From Narthecium ossifragum (lineage: Eukaryota > Streptophyta > Magnoliopsida > Dioscoreales > Nartheciaceae): a stretch of DNA of 64,000 nt. The position numbers were made by a program, and so were the translations under genes. Each line of letters starts with the position of its first letter. Position 1 is the first letter of the stretch. The notes below the pieces were generated by a model. It was not told the DNA's origin. It did not search any database and saw only the letters and a program-made list of their open reading frames with translations. This document shows positions 34,530 to 49,500 of the stretch, piece after piece. The stretch is taken from contig OY986971.1 of NCBI GenBank assembly GCA_963920575.1, forward strand, positions 19,954,492 to 20,018,491. Direction: 5' to 3'.

Positions 34530-37528
34530 CCCAGCTATAGGCTTATCACATTTCTCAATGCTATATACCCATTATTTTAGTTCATAGCCCTTGGAGAAGG
34601 TTGCTGATAAAAAAATCATTACCAGCATGATTTAAAATCATATAAAAACGGAACACGGAACGTGACAGACGCCATAGGTTTCTATATCCAATTATTGGGT
34701 TTAGGTAGGGAGCAGCCTTCTCTTCTCAACATATTATTTTTCCCACCAAATTTCCAGCTTATCTAAACTCATATCTGTCCTTCTCTAATGTTTTTAATTA
34801 AAACAAATATTTGATGTAACGTTATAACGTGTGGAGCACATGGGGATTTCTCTTGGCCAGCTATCAAAGTGGAAATGCTACCTATTTTAGACCACCGGTG
34901 ACAATATTCTATGTCGTTTGATCTATTCGATGCTCGTCGATTCGACGACCTTCGTCCATCGAGGATCGGACTGTGATGATAAACCCGTCAACTCTGGATG
35001 TTTCGCAGAAGGAGAAGAAGAAGGAAGTTGGGAATGGAATATAAAATTACATACCCTGAAGCTTCCTGTCTGCCCCTTAGGCGATGACATGCTCATTGTT
35101 ACGGGGTGGCACATTGCGCACCAGCCAAGCGCCCTACTTGGTGCATGAAGGAGCCATGTGCCATGGCCGAGCTTATGGTTCGCTATGATTTGTGTGTGAC
35201 ATGGCACGGCGAGTCAGGACGTCTTTTAGCTCAGGGCCCAGTAAAAGGCACTAGGCAACAAGCCACCAGATCAGGTGATCGGTGCAAGACCTGGACGCGT
35301 GCGGCAAGAAGGTGCGATACCAGGGAGGGGCACCAAGGCGCGCAAGACGGTCAAGTGCGCAGTGCCAGGACACATGCAACGGCCCGGCGGGCGCAAGATG
35401 AGAACCTCATTAAATGGGGCGCTGGTAGGCTAATCTGGCCGGTGGGCTGTGATGTGCCAGCAGCTGTGCAGGCTGACGATTGGATAGTCTGACTGGTCTG
35501 CAGACTGGTAGAAGTGACCTTCTGAAAGGATGATTTACTTGCTAAATTGGTTCACGTCCTACTAGCCTATCAGAGAGGCAAAGCGAGATTGGTGGACTAT
35601 AGCGGTTTTTACTTTTAGATTGAGCCTTACACCCGGGCATAATTTTCGATCGCAAGAAACCGGAGGGCGAACTTGCTGGTTTTTCTAACTCGTCCAACTT
35701 TTCTTTGCGCGTTATGAAGTGTGATGGAGAGTGGAAAGCATCGGTTCCTATCTACTATCACTTATTCAATTTTTCTCAAAATATTAGAAATGAGAGTTAC
35801 ATTTGTCATTGCTCGCTCACATGCTTCCCAACTATTTTCTGATGTTCACTTTTCTGTCACAACCAAATACTAGAAAGTGATATTAACTCTATAAGGAGTA
35901 ACTTATAGAAAAGTAAAACTTCCCTATAACTCGCTTGCTCTACTCTTGTGACCAAATGTATTCTTATAGTCTATATACATGGTGTTCTTCCTCTACGGAT
36001 TTTAGGAGATAAGATTAACTCGGGTTTTAAAGTTCACCCATTGTCGCACGACAACTGCTTGATTTAAGTCTAGACTGTGTAGGTAAATATCACTCGCATG
36101 ACTAGGTTAAAAATAAAAATAAAATAATGGGTCTGAATCAAAAGAAGGAATCCAAACCGGATTGACGAAAATTAGATGGGAAAGTTAGAAAGAAAGCAAA
36201 GAAAAGATCATTAAGAAAAACCAAACAGAGAATATGCTACCATTTTTCCCTCTGAAAGCAAGAGTGCCAATTGGAGCAAATGAACTATTTTTCACATGAC
36301 AAGCTTGGTGGCAAAAAAAATAAGGTTGGCAGTGAGGAGGGGCCAAGAACAGCTCACCTGCCAAGGTGGTGATAATGGAGGTGTGCTGTGAGTCTCTTGT
36401 GTCCCCACAGGAGTTCTGTACCAGGTTGGAGGAATCTGTGGCACCAATAAAGCAGAGACTGTTAACAATTGTTACAAAATAAAACAGGATTCACAAACAT
36501 GAGCTGTCAGTAGATATTGATTGCCAGACATTCCCATGCTTAAAGGGACCCTGTTGACTAGATTTATCACTCACCAAAGGAAAACCTATTCAACATGAAA
36601 GCATATGAAATCATTAGCATTATTAGCAACGAAAAGCTTCTGATCCATAAATGAAAATAAAACAAGACTTAGGGAGCAATGATGAATAAGAATAATCAGA
36701 GAAACCTTACAAATGATTTTGCTTTCCCAAGTGTTTGATGATTTGATCTGGCATACTTTAATTTCCTAAAAATCATATGGTCCACTAGAATCTCTAGAGA
36801 TATTTATGAAGAATTGATCTTTTGCAACAAAAAAGATGGTTATGACAGTTTGACATTTTAAAAGAAAAGAACATACCTTTGACATCTAGTATATCTAAGT
36901 CTTTTTCTTCTGCCAGAATGGATAGAAGTACAAAACCTTGACATCTGGTATATTCAGGTGTCTTACTTCTGCCAGAATGGATGTCATCCAGCCTATGACA
37001 ATGAAGAACTTCAATTTCTAAATGGTAGTTTACAGACTATTATTCCACATTACCACTCTGAAAAATAAGACATCTCATAATCACATAGGAAATTCTTGGA
37101 GAAACCATGCAGCAGGCAATCTTCCATTACATTTTATGTTTGTATCATGTACAGTACATGATTCCCAAATAATTATCTGGCTCATCAACCAACTCTAGAA
37201 CATCTATGCCCAAGAAAAAGCAAGTAAACTTAACTATATAACTTAATTAGCCCTCACTGGGTTACTGTTATCTTTCACAGGGATCAAAGGTCGATATTAA
37301 AACACACCAGAGACTTTATTCATGATACAAGATGCCTTGAGGTTAAATTATCTGCATCTCGGTCCTCGAATTCCAAGCTCCCAGCTTCATAATACAGAAT
37401 GATGCTATGTAGGATGCTGGATTTGTAGGCTCTGCATTTGTGACTTCTGCAAATTGTGCTCCTCGCAACTAGTTGTACAGAGCTGTCACACTGACTAAGT
37501 TCCCATGAACATCGAAATTGATCTTGTT
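34530..37528. other. Intergenic, downstream of ISA3
   Basis: No complete gene was recognised. 35100-35490 is more GC-rich, with a 128-codon plus frame of no recognisable family. A well-formed candidate exon on the minus strand lies at 36358-36435. The part next to 37528 should be ISA3 3' untranslated region. Confidence 0.5.
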
Positions 37529-40500
37529 TCATGTTTTTGCCTCTAGAAGAACTGAAGAATATGGAGCCACATTATATGTAGCTTTTGTATATGGAATGCC
37601 TTCAGGGACAATATCATTTGGGGACTCGAGATTTGTGTCAACCTGCAATGAAAGTGAAGTATTGAGACAAAAATGAATGAAAACTGTGGACTTAAACAAA
37701 GGATTGAAGTAGGTTCATGCTATAAGCATTGGCCTGTTTGTAAATCCTCTTATGACTACACTTCCTAATCCACGCCTAATCTCTTAAGGAAAAAGTTGAA
37801 GTCAGGTCAACATTTTGGAATATGTTGCTCACCAGTTAGAATTTCTCATATTAAGTCGTTGCATAGCTGGTGTTCTCTATGTGGACTTAACAAAGGATTG
37901 AAGTAGGTCCATGCTATAAGCATTGGCCTGGTTGCAAATCCTCTTAAGACTACAATTTCCTACTCTGCGCCTACTATAACTATAATCTCTTAAGGAAGAG
38001 GTTGAATTCAGGTCCACATTTTGGAATATGTTGCTCACCAGTAAAAATTTCTCATATTAAGTCGTTCTGTAGCTGGTGTTTTCTACGTGGGATTACAGAC
38101 TTGCCTCTACGAGGGATTACAGACTTGGCTGCTTCTCTTGCTTAAGTTCGCTCCACCAATATCATAATTAGAAACTAAAGAAGAAAGTTTTCTGTAGTCC
38201 TCAATCGAGGCATATACTTTAAATTAAAATCATGTGGCCACCAACACAGAAAGAGAACACTGGGATCCAAGGAAACAATCAGATTGAGAGTCAGAACACG
38301 ATGAACAATTTAATCTCAACAATGTGAACAACAGTTGCATAGGTAGATGTCAGCAGTTGTGAAGTTAGGACTTTCAAATAGACATCGATCCATTAGCATG
38401 CAAACAATGAACATGAAGAATATCTTACCACCCTGTGCCAAAGCTTCTTGTTCGGTGGTGCAGGTACTACAGCCTTGACAAAATAGTCATGTGCATTGAA
38501 TGCCAAGTAGATGTCTCTTCCTTGCTTATCGTCGTGGAGCCTATAAAACAAAGTGATAAGAATCTTCAACTATCATTGGTCAAGAGAACTCGCTTATTGT
38601 CCTACACATGAGGCATGAAACACAACTAGATTTTATGCACAGCATCACTCCTTGCACCGAAGCAAGCAGAAAGACATATTTCAGATGATCTGATTAATTC
38701 TAATGACTCAAGACATCAAAATAACATATCCACTACTTACGTGAATGCAAGGAACTTGCTTTGAGGGTTGTCCCAATTGTCCTCATGCCAAGTAGCATCA
38801 TTCTGGAGGAGGCGTTGACTAAGTAAGTTTACAAGAAACTCTACTCAAATGCAAATTTCATGCTTACGGATAAATATTTGGTCAAAATAATGAAAAACTT
38901 TGCCTAATGTGCAAACACACCCATACTCTGAGTAAAACCAATCCTCAACTAAAACTACAAATATAACAACAAATCAGCTGTTTATGCTGTGGGTTTCTAC
39001 TTAAGTGATCTATTAGGCACCGTCTAATGGGAAGGCTCCTGTTGATATCTGTAAGAACTGATAGGGTAGAGAAGTGTTGACTAAGAATGTCGCTGTCTTG
39101 CTTCTGATGCATCCATTTCAACAAGCTGGGAAATATGCTGCCCCAAACGGACTAGATCATTTAATTAAGTTGACTTCGCATGATCTCCATCAAGGAGGCA
39201 AGTTGTTTCAGTTATCAATGACCAAATTGGATTATACAAAATCAGAAAAAAGCAAAAAAGTGTCTTATACTCTTGATGTGGCACAAAATCACACGGGTAA
39301 GTTTCAGAGCTACACCTTTTAGGCTGTTGAATCTTTCAAGCATTAAATACACTATAGGGTCCAATGTTTTGGTTCCAGCATATCAAACTGGGGCCTAGAA
39401 GTACTCCACTCAGAAATTATTCAAGATTCTGGCCCTCTACTACTTATTAGCAATGAACTTTAAGCTGATTGGTTGATTGATTAATAGCCACTTAGACTTC
39501 ACAAACTATGTGCCCAATAATGAGTCCATTGAAGTGAGTTACAGGTTCAGCACTGGCCTTTACATGATTGCATCTGAATCCTAAGAGGCTGCATTGTGGC
39601 ACTAGAGCAAATTCCCATTTAAGGGGACTTGTGACATATCGATGGTGGCCCAACTGCTATTTCATTGTCATTTAGTATGTAAATGTCAAGGTCTCTGATC
39701 TATGCAAATGCCAATTTCTGCCAAGATCTATGTGCATTTGTCAAATTCATGAGATAAGGGGAAAACTCTTACCTAGTAAATTGATAAAATGATGGTGGTC
39801 AAGAAGCATTGCTATATTTCCTACATTAGCCATATCTAAGGCAATAATCAAAGAATATCCCTAAGAAACCAACTCTTAATTATGTTCTTCCATGATTCCA
39901 TCCATTAGTGATGGAAAAGGATGGCAAGCTTTCCTTAAATCAAATGATTTCAGGCTTCCTTGTTGCTTTTGAATATAGCATGATTTACCCCAGCAAAATG
40001 AAGAGAACTCCCATCTCAAAAAACCATGACCCTATGCTTTACCTTAAGTCATCATCAGTACCACTTACAAGTAATGTGGCAAGTAATGTGGCACTCAGTT
40101 TGCTCCATGCAAGATATAAGTTGGCTCTTCAAAAATAAATGTTCAAACTAGATTGAAACGATTCAGCTTAAAAATGAAAACACAATAACAAAAGATGCCA
40201 AAATATAGGTATTTCGACCAACAATTTTTTTAAATCAAACTCAGGTGAAAGGTATGCTGCTCTCTGTATCAGAACAATCTATACAAGTTGGGTCTATGGA
40301 GTATATTTAATGCATGGCAAAAAGCCACCACTATCTATCACAATAAAACAAACAAGAAAGCATAGCAGTCAAGCTCTTGAAATAGATCATTGCCAGATCA
40401 GAAGAAATAGGAAGCATACTTGTGAAGCATGCAGTGCCAAAGATCCCTCAGGGTATGGATTATCGTACTGCTTGCACAGAGCGTGCCAGTCACTGGCATG

Positions 40501-43500
40501 ATCAGTGTCAGCAGGGACTATGTTGTTGTAGCATGCTGACACCCCACCAGCACAATAAGTACCGGTTGGTGTGACCATGCCAACCAGCATGAAAATTCTT
40601 GCCCCAAGGAAACAATATGATAGATGGGGTAAATTCATCTAGGCATGCACTTCAATGAAAATCTCCGCTCATGCCAACCATACGGAAATCCATGCCCCAA
40701 GGATCATGATGATAGATGGGCTAAAATAATATAGGATGCACTTCAATGAAAAGCTCTTAAATTTTACTTTGCCAAGGAATCTGTCACGTCTCAATATAGG
40801 ATGATCATGCCGAAATTTTATCATCTCAGAGAAGAATCTGAAATGATTCTCTCGTCTTGCTTCCAACTGCATTAGTAACAGGCATAGTAAAATTAGCATC
40901 CATAATGCAAAATAAATATTGGATACATAAGACACAAGGTCAATACTACCTGTCCCCATTGAAAATGATTTATGCCAGTATCATGTCCGTAGCTATTATT
41001 ATTTCCATAACGTGTATGACCATATTCATCTCCCATCAGCATCATTGGTGTACCCTATAAGTAATTTAGCCATGCTGAAGTAAGAAACCAAGTGGTAGAG
41101 TTCATATTGAACTTGGGTGGATGGAATTTCTAGATGACAAAAGATCTGGATACAAGCAACTTCATTGAAGTCAAGAATCTCAGGACAACATCAATAGAAG
41201 TAGGTGAGAAATATGTTCTCTTTGATATTAAACACGAAAGACAGTGAACTACGAAAAAAACATGGTTGACGGTAGATAACCCTTACAGCATCATATAGTT
41301 GCAATGACCAAGTTTTTCAAAAACCAGAAACACTCTAGTGTAGCTAAGTACAAGGTCCAATTTTCTAATTTCCTTTTAGCACGTGCGACAAGCAGCAATT
41401 ACTGAAAACCCCAACATATAGGATAATTAACTTTCGACTCCTATTATAATTCCAAATTCATTACCATAGCCAAAAACGTTCATTTTGGAAGAAAAAGGGA
41501 CCTCCCAACCATCCATCGCCTTAGAAAAGTTTCTAACTCACTACCTCAGGAGTTAGAAACTTTTCTAAATAATGCTTCAATAAATCAAGTATGAATACTG
41601 CCTTCTCTTTTTGGTCAGCAAAAAAGAAAACTTTACTAAAAGTTTTAAGTGAATAGCAACAAAACAGCATCGTCCAATAGACTAGAGGTCAATAAGAGCT
41701 TCTAAAGCACCACTATGTTGTGTACGAAGACAAGAAATGCACAGAAAGCATAAAGGTGAAGTGAACTAACAACATAATGGCCTCCACCAATAGACTGGAG
41801 GTCACTCAGAGCTTCCAATGCATCAGTATGTACTCTATACCAAGGATTGCCGTGCCGCTGGCACGCGCCGAGCCGGTCCCTAGCCGGCTCAGCACTTGCC
41901 ACCGGCACGGTCCGGCATGGCCCGACACGGACCGGCACGGTCCGGCACAGTCTGGCACGGACTTTTAGATGTTTGGTATACCACATTTATTGTTTGGCAC
42001 GGAGTTTTGACCATATATTTGATGTTCTACATTGATTTGAAGATCTTTTGGGATCTTTGAGCACTCAAAATGAGAAAGAATAGATCTTTTGGGATCTTAG
42101 CCTATATATAGGCTAAGGCTTAGCCTATATGTAGGCTAAGGCTGCTTAGCCACTAAGCAAAGCCTCCTCTCGTGTGGCGGCCTCCCCGCCCTCCTCCTTG
42201 CATGCGGCGGCCTCCCCTCCCTCCTCCCTCCTTCCTGCGTGCGGCGGCCTCCCCTCCCTCCTCCCTTCTCCTCTCTCCTCTCTCCTTTCCTCTCCCCTCC
42301 CATCCTCTGGTTCGGCCCCTCCCCTCCCCTCCTCCCCTCTTGTTGTGCATTGGATGCCTTGGATTCTGTCGCCGGCTCGACTATGACACACTACGCAGAG
42401 TTAACGGGGTCCGGGGCAGCGCCCCGGCGGGGATCGACCTGGATTAGGATTTGTTTTAGTAGATCCGGCCTATTTTGTTTTTAGACTCGACCCGGAGTAG
42501 GTTATGTATTAGGTTATGTATTAAGGAGTATAAATACTCGACCCGGATTAGGTTATGTAACTCGGCAGCGCCCCCTGTTGCCGACCGGCACCAGCCATTT
42601 GCCGACCGACAAACTGGTGTGCTGACCGGCACCGGCCAGTGCCGGTCGGCACAAGGCCGAAACCTGCTGAGTCATTCAAGATATCGAGCCGGTATCCTAC
42701 CGGCTCGATATTTGCCGACCGGCACCGAGGTTGCCGGTCGGCACGGCAATCCTTGCTCTATACAACACAAGAATAGACCTAGTCTGGAGTGATCCTATTT
42801 GATAACCAGCTTTTACAAGGACTGAAACAAAAGAAATTAATTTTCATCATATACAGACCATTCCACCAGGAGGTCACTAAGAGCTTCCAATGCACCACTA
42901 TGTATTCTACACCACACAAGAACTGGCCTAGACAACCTTAAGTGCTGAGCAGGCTCAAATCAAAAATGGAATTGGTAGTTGTGATAGTTTCTAAATTGTT
43001 CAACAGCTATAAGTAGGCCGTCGGTACCAACACCACAAAAGGCCATCAATTCTAGCACCAAACAACGAGAACATTAGCATGTCATTAGAAGAATATCGTG
43101 CATCTTACATGGTTGAAGAGAAGATTATTGATGTCAACCACAAGATCAGATAGACATCTGAGAGATTATAACGAACGGATTAAAACTTTTATTGTAGCAA
43201 GGATTTAGTGGAATTGTAAATTTTATTTGCAGACCTTATTAATTTCATTGGTATCCAAAGTACCAACATGGAAAAAACCAAAAAACTTTTGTAAACTTTC
43301 ATAAGTATGCCTATCAGCACAACCACAAACAAATTTGCTGAAAAGCACATACACATTTGCTCCAAAACCGTTTAGTGTATGAGATGAGGAAGGAAATAAA
43401 GCTTACATATGGAATGCAAATATTAAGGGCATGTGCTTCATGATCACTAATACTAGGCATGGATTGCCATGCCAGTTGGCACAGACGATACATATGTGCC

Positions 43501-46500
43501 CGTAAATTAAATGCACAAACCCAGTATCGATGCAAACCATGTGTTGACACATGTACTAGACCAGCAAAGCTTGTGCTACCAGCACCAAGTTCATGCCCGA
43601 TGTCAGTATGTGTCGTGGTGCTCCAATTTTGTCTTGACTATATTATGTGATACAAAGTACAATTTACGTGGTGTTCCACAAACTTCCATGAAATGACCAC
43701 AATGACTATTTTGACACCAGATTTTCAACTCTTGAAAATCAAAGAAGAAAACCTTTTCAAGAATCCAACAACATAAAGCCAAGATAAATCCACAAAGCAG
43801 CTACTTCTTAAGCAATGAAAGGAAAACCAGTGATTGGAATGCGAGAGTCAAAAGGGTGAAACTTATGAACTTCTTCCCTCAAGCCTGCTACCTGAGAGAT
43901 CATCAATGCCAAGTGAAAGTTCTTCATTTGTCGTGAACGAAGTGCTTTAATAGTCACATCATTTGTTTTACCTGCATTGCAAATCAAGAGGTTAACACGT
44001 TCAAATTCGCTAGTTTCTAACCACACAAATCAAATGTACTGTTGCATATGAGGCAATTGCTGCCATGGAATCGATCAGATCCCAAACCATAGTATTAGCC
44101 TCAAAATTCCAGTTATATTCATCTGAATAGGGATGATATAGTGTTTTGTTTAAGTTGAGAACCAGAACGTCCTGCAGCAGTAATGCATTGAAGGAAGGAT
44201 TTTCGTGCCAGTCGGCACGGACCAATACTTATTGTGTTTGTAGGATATCAGCATGGTACATCTAGTGTCAGCACAGGATGTAGGCCGTGCCCACACTAGC
44301 CATGCTAGTGATCAGCACAGTGCGGGCCACTGTAATCCACGTATTGAAGTATAACTGAAAAGAGGGCTGCCAGCAAATCAAAAGGAATACCTATTTGAGC
44401 AAGCAACAGAAAACGCATTGCATTCATGTGGAGATGTAGTTTTTCAAAAAGGAAGATAAAGCATATTCCGACCAACGGCAAAATTGTTACTCTATTACTC
44501 TGCAAGTTTACTTGTTGAAAGCTACTGACTAAATGAAGGCGAAAGCTAATACCAGGATATTTTAATTACCTTCATAGCCACAATTCCAGCTATAATTATC
44601 ATTACATCCATCATTACCACCCTCTCCATTTGCATCATTGTGCTACATAAGAGAAAACAATTGTAAAAAAAGAGATCATCTAATACAATAACATGAACCC
44701 AGGAGTCATTTTCTAACCTTCAAAATATACCTTAATGTTATAGGAAACAAGGTCACATAACGTGAACCCATCATGTGCGATGACGAAGTTGATGCCGTGG
44801 AATGGCTTGCGCTTGTTCACCTATCAAATAATTTCCGCAGAATAAAGCACAACATGAAATGATGTATGTGAACAACAATTTTTTTTCTTCTTGTAGTAAG
44901 AATATTTTCACCCAAAATGACATATGAATGACCATACTGGTAAACACCAATTTGTAACTCAAAGAGACAGAATAAGAATAGCTTAAATAATGTTCCAAGA
45001 TAATATGTAGAGTTGCCTAGATTGATCCTATACCTCCTTGCATCGTTGGGGCCCTATAATCTACCCAAGTTCTTTTTGCCAACTGTATTTATCTGTCTCT
45101 TGCTTCGTATTAGTTTCACGTCAAGAGTTTCCGAAATACATACACTACTACTAGTGAGCTTTCTGTTAATTTGCAATGTGATACAGATAGTTGGTGAAAG
45201 ATGTTTCTAAATTTCAGGTCTTCAAAGATAGATCAAAATTCACTACGACTGTAGGGAAGAATATTTGCATGGTTATGGAAGGTAAGGTGTATGCCATAAA
45301 TTCTTCACTAGATTTAGATATCTTTGGACTTGATAACATCAACAACTTCTACGGCCTACAAACTTGATGATATATACATAATATTGTAATTTTCCTGGAT
45401 CTTGATATATGAAGTCCACAAATCTAAGGCAGACCTGTTGTTTTTACGAGTTATAAAATCTAGCCACCCACCACCCAATGATCAGGATTCAAATTATTAA
45501 GATTGTATAGAAACATTAGCATACAAACAAATTTTGCACCTGATACATATCAGCTGATCCAGATACACGTGTTGCAAATGCTCCCTTCATACCTGAGTCA
45601 CCCTGAGGAAATTAAGTGCACCTGAACATTGGTTAGTGACAAGATGCCTGAGAAATAAGATAGGTTGCACTTTTATCTATGACAAACATTTTGCCTGTTT
45701 GAAGGAAGAACGCAGAAAATATATAAAAATTTTCATAAGTCTGAAGCAAACTACAAACCAAATAAGTACATCTGCTCAGCATAATATATAAACCCATATG
45801 TTATTCAATTGGCCTCTTTTGACTGCGGAATAGCCAAATGCTAGACCAAAGAATAGTGTGGAATAAATAAGTAAAATAACACTAATGAAGGAGAAACATT
45901 ACTGTTGACATTCAGTTATTCAAACCATGGTTCTAAAAAACGCTAGGCGCTAGTCGGGCGGAAGCCCGGGGACTAGCGCCTAGAGGACTAGTCGGACGCC
46001 TAGGCAGAGACTAGGTGGTTTTATTTTTTTAATTTTAATTTAATTTTTATTACATATAATTATATAAATAAAAATATAAAGCTTAAATAGCAACACTATT
46101 CCTTTCAAAGTTTTGATTCTAGCAACTTTCAAGCATATGCCTCAAATTCTTCTTCTCCATATCCCTCTAGTACTCCCAGCCCGCCTAGCCACCCAGCCCG
46201 CCCGCCCGCCCAGCCCGCCTAGGCGGCCGATTTTCAGCCGAACGTCTAGCTCGATCGACTAGGCCTTAATCGGGACGGCTGGGAAGCGCCCAGCGCCTAG
46301 GCGGCGCCTAGAGCGTTTTTTAGAACCTTGATTCAAACACAGCAAGTTGTAATCTAACAATCACAAGAAAAACACACTGTTCTGTATTTTGGTTTCTAGT
46401 GGAATACGAGGTATCCTCAATGTAAGGCAAACTCTTTTTAAATTCAATCCATGGATTGCTGTGGCGGTCAACACGGACCGGTACTTTTCTTGCCAACAGG

Positions 46501-49500
46501 ATATCAGCATGATGCATCAGTGTTGGCACACCCCGTGTCCACACTAGCCAATGGCCATACTTGTCACCGACACAGAGCATAGCAGTGGCACAGTAATCCA
46601 TGTTTCCATCAAATAAGATTCCTAATTTTCTATGTTTGACGTGGGCTCCCACATTTGGTTCCATGAGGAAGAATCCTCAAATTAACTAATGAAGATTGGA
46701 CAAAGGGATGCACAATTTGGCTTAGTGGAGTTGGAGTGCATAATTTGGCTAAACACAACACCTACTTCAACTAATGTGTGTTAATGGAAATAGGATCCAC
46801 TAGTGAAAATGCCTTGCATACTAATGCAGATAGGATTTACTTGTGAAAAGATCTAGTTGTGTGATTACAAGGATTGAAAAGCCGTTTGCTTGCCTGGATC
46901 AGGAAATGACATAACTTGCTGTACACCATTGTTATCGAGCAAAATACAGTTTTATGCTTTGATGGTGGTTTATATAGCCACCACAGGGTGACCACATGAT
47001 GGAATACAGCATCTGGAGACCCAGTACAGTTCTTAATATGACATATTAGCTAGGCATGCGAGTGAATTACCAAAACTGTACACAGTTATCCAGCCTCATC
47101 CTCCAAGCCTCCAAAGGGCGACAACTAGAGTCAGATTTGGGACCAAAAGTAAATATGAATGCAATAACTTGAAATTTCTGATGATTTTTCTTCTATCACT
47201 TGTGTGGGACGGATAAGTTAGCTAATCTACTGTAACAATTCAAATCCTACTCCTAGCTCATTATGGTCTTTTAACTGAAGTATGCCAGTACATGCTTATG
47301 GCACACCAACTCGAGAACCCAAACAAAGGATGGGAGTTTGCTGTGTTCTCATGTATTTGATAGCTTTGTTCGAATCCTGACCACATTTAGGTGCCGAGTC
47401 CTTTCAGGTCTACGCCAATCACATGAATCTGATAATACATGTGGTAACAAAGAAAATAAGCATACATACATTGACTCATGCCAGTAAGGGCTAAAGCTAG
47501 AGCAGGACTTTTGTTCAAGTCCAAAGTCCTGGGTTCTCCTCTCTGTCAGCATCGTGGTCAAAACCTAAACCTAAACACGAGTTTGTATATGCTAAGTTTG
47601 AACCATGGGTAAAGAAGTTGCAAGAGCAAAATTATTAGAGATAAATCTTGCTTGACAAAAGCATCAGATTTTTTTCTGCCTCAGTTCATAAAAGATTTCA
47701 CATGCTCAAATCATAACTGCAGTATACCTACTTCACCTTGATTCAAAATAAGAAGTTTTATGATTAATGTATGGGAAGAGAAGAACTATAAACCATCACC
47801 AGAAATTAAACCTGACTTAAAACAGGAATCAGATCAGCTTTACCTTGATGAATCTTCGAATATCATCACGGTACTTCCCATTCCATTCAGCCCACCTGCA
47901 ATATTTAACAGGAGATGATTGTTAATCCACAAAACTGCTGCCATCTAAAGTTTTCAGATAATAAAAAAAACCATGAAAATAGGTCAACAATATGATATCA
48001 GAAATGTAGTATAGAAAAAATGAAACCTACTGACTGGTAATGGCAGTACATATCCATGAACATTTTTTACACTCAAGTGACTACCAGAGAGAAAAAGAAT
48101 GCTCTCAAATCATGATTTGACCACTTTAGTACACCAATATGTGGTGCAGTAAAGATCACCTTCAGTAGCAACAATGCAAAAGCATCAAGAGCATTCAACT
48201 GCTTTCAACGCCTTGACTCTGATCTAAAGACGCTTGAGTAAGACACATTATGAGCTCATAATATTAAGGCCATACAAAAATCATTGTTCGCCTTTACTAA
48301 TCAGCTCACATCCAATTCACTTCATATGATCAATTTACAAGAGGAACCACTAGTCAGGCTGGAGAACCAGCTAAGCCATAGTAAAAGCCGGTGTTAATGG
48401 CCGTTTTAAGCTGGTCCAGGTGAAGTGTGGGAGTTCAAGTGATATTGCTATATCCTCATTGAAAGAAAAGGAGAGGTGGTAAGGAAGAGAAAAAGAAGAA
48501 GAAAGAGAATAGATCTTAAGAAAAGTACTTGAATTACCTAATAGTGCAGTCATACACTTGACTGCCATCAGATCTAAAAATAGGATCTCATCCTCAATGT
48601 TTTAAACCGAATATCTGGTTCTTTCTAAATGACACATTCATTTAAGTGCAGTAGTACATTCTCAAGAAGCACCTTGAATTAGTTTGTCCCTAGTTGTCCT
48701 AGCTTCCTAATAGCTTCTATTTGCGACTATTATATCTTAACCTTGAACAATAAAAGTTCCTCGGTCCTATGACACATTCTTTCCTCTACAGGAAAAGGCC
48801 TATTCAAAGTCAAGATGATTACATCTCACCCACGTGTCTGTCTGGAATATAACTAACTCAAAATTGACCAGCACCAGAACTTGGGAATGAGACGCCATAG
48901 AATGCGTTAGGACGGGGATCATAGAGAAAAATATAGAATGTGTCCTCCTAAAGAATCTTGATACCATTTCTTGTGAAGCTGTTTGATAATTCAACAAGAG
49001 AAGATAACCAGTAAAAAGGTCTAGCTACAGAAAGATATGGGCAGTAAAGAGTGACTGGAAATCACCTGTCCCAATTTGGAAATCTTCCGACAAGATAAAG
49101 GCCCCCACAGTCCCATGGTTCAGCAATTATTTTGCATCTTGATAATACAGCATCTTTTGCAATTTCCTGTTGCCAAATCAGCACAATATAAGGTATCCTA
49201 TTTTTTTTACCTCAAAGCAAAGTCAATTGAAATTTTCTCAATTAAAATCCAATAATTGCAAACATTTACAACCAAAAATACTATTAGCAGTATACTCAAA
49301 GATCCTTCCGAGTAACAAGGAGCAAGCAATTTGTCCATCATATCAAAACTCAAGAGAGCAAATAAAATGGAGAAAGAAAGCAACATTCGTGGTTCAATTA
49401 CAATCAATAATCAATGTACATCTCCCCCAAGCAATATAATATCTATTATATAAGGAAGAGCAGTTTTTGAAATGTCTCGACTATAAGACATAAAGAGCGG

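Noticed and set aside
34918..35492. Plus-strand frames of 76 and 128 codons between the copia element and ISA3
   Set aside because: No family recognised, no clear splice or promoter context, and base composition only mildly GC-rich.
43457..43650. Possible further CATGG-type element starting CATGGATTGCCATGCC
   Set aside because: A left end is visible, but no matching right end or 8-bp duplication was found, so it is not listed as an element.
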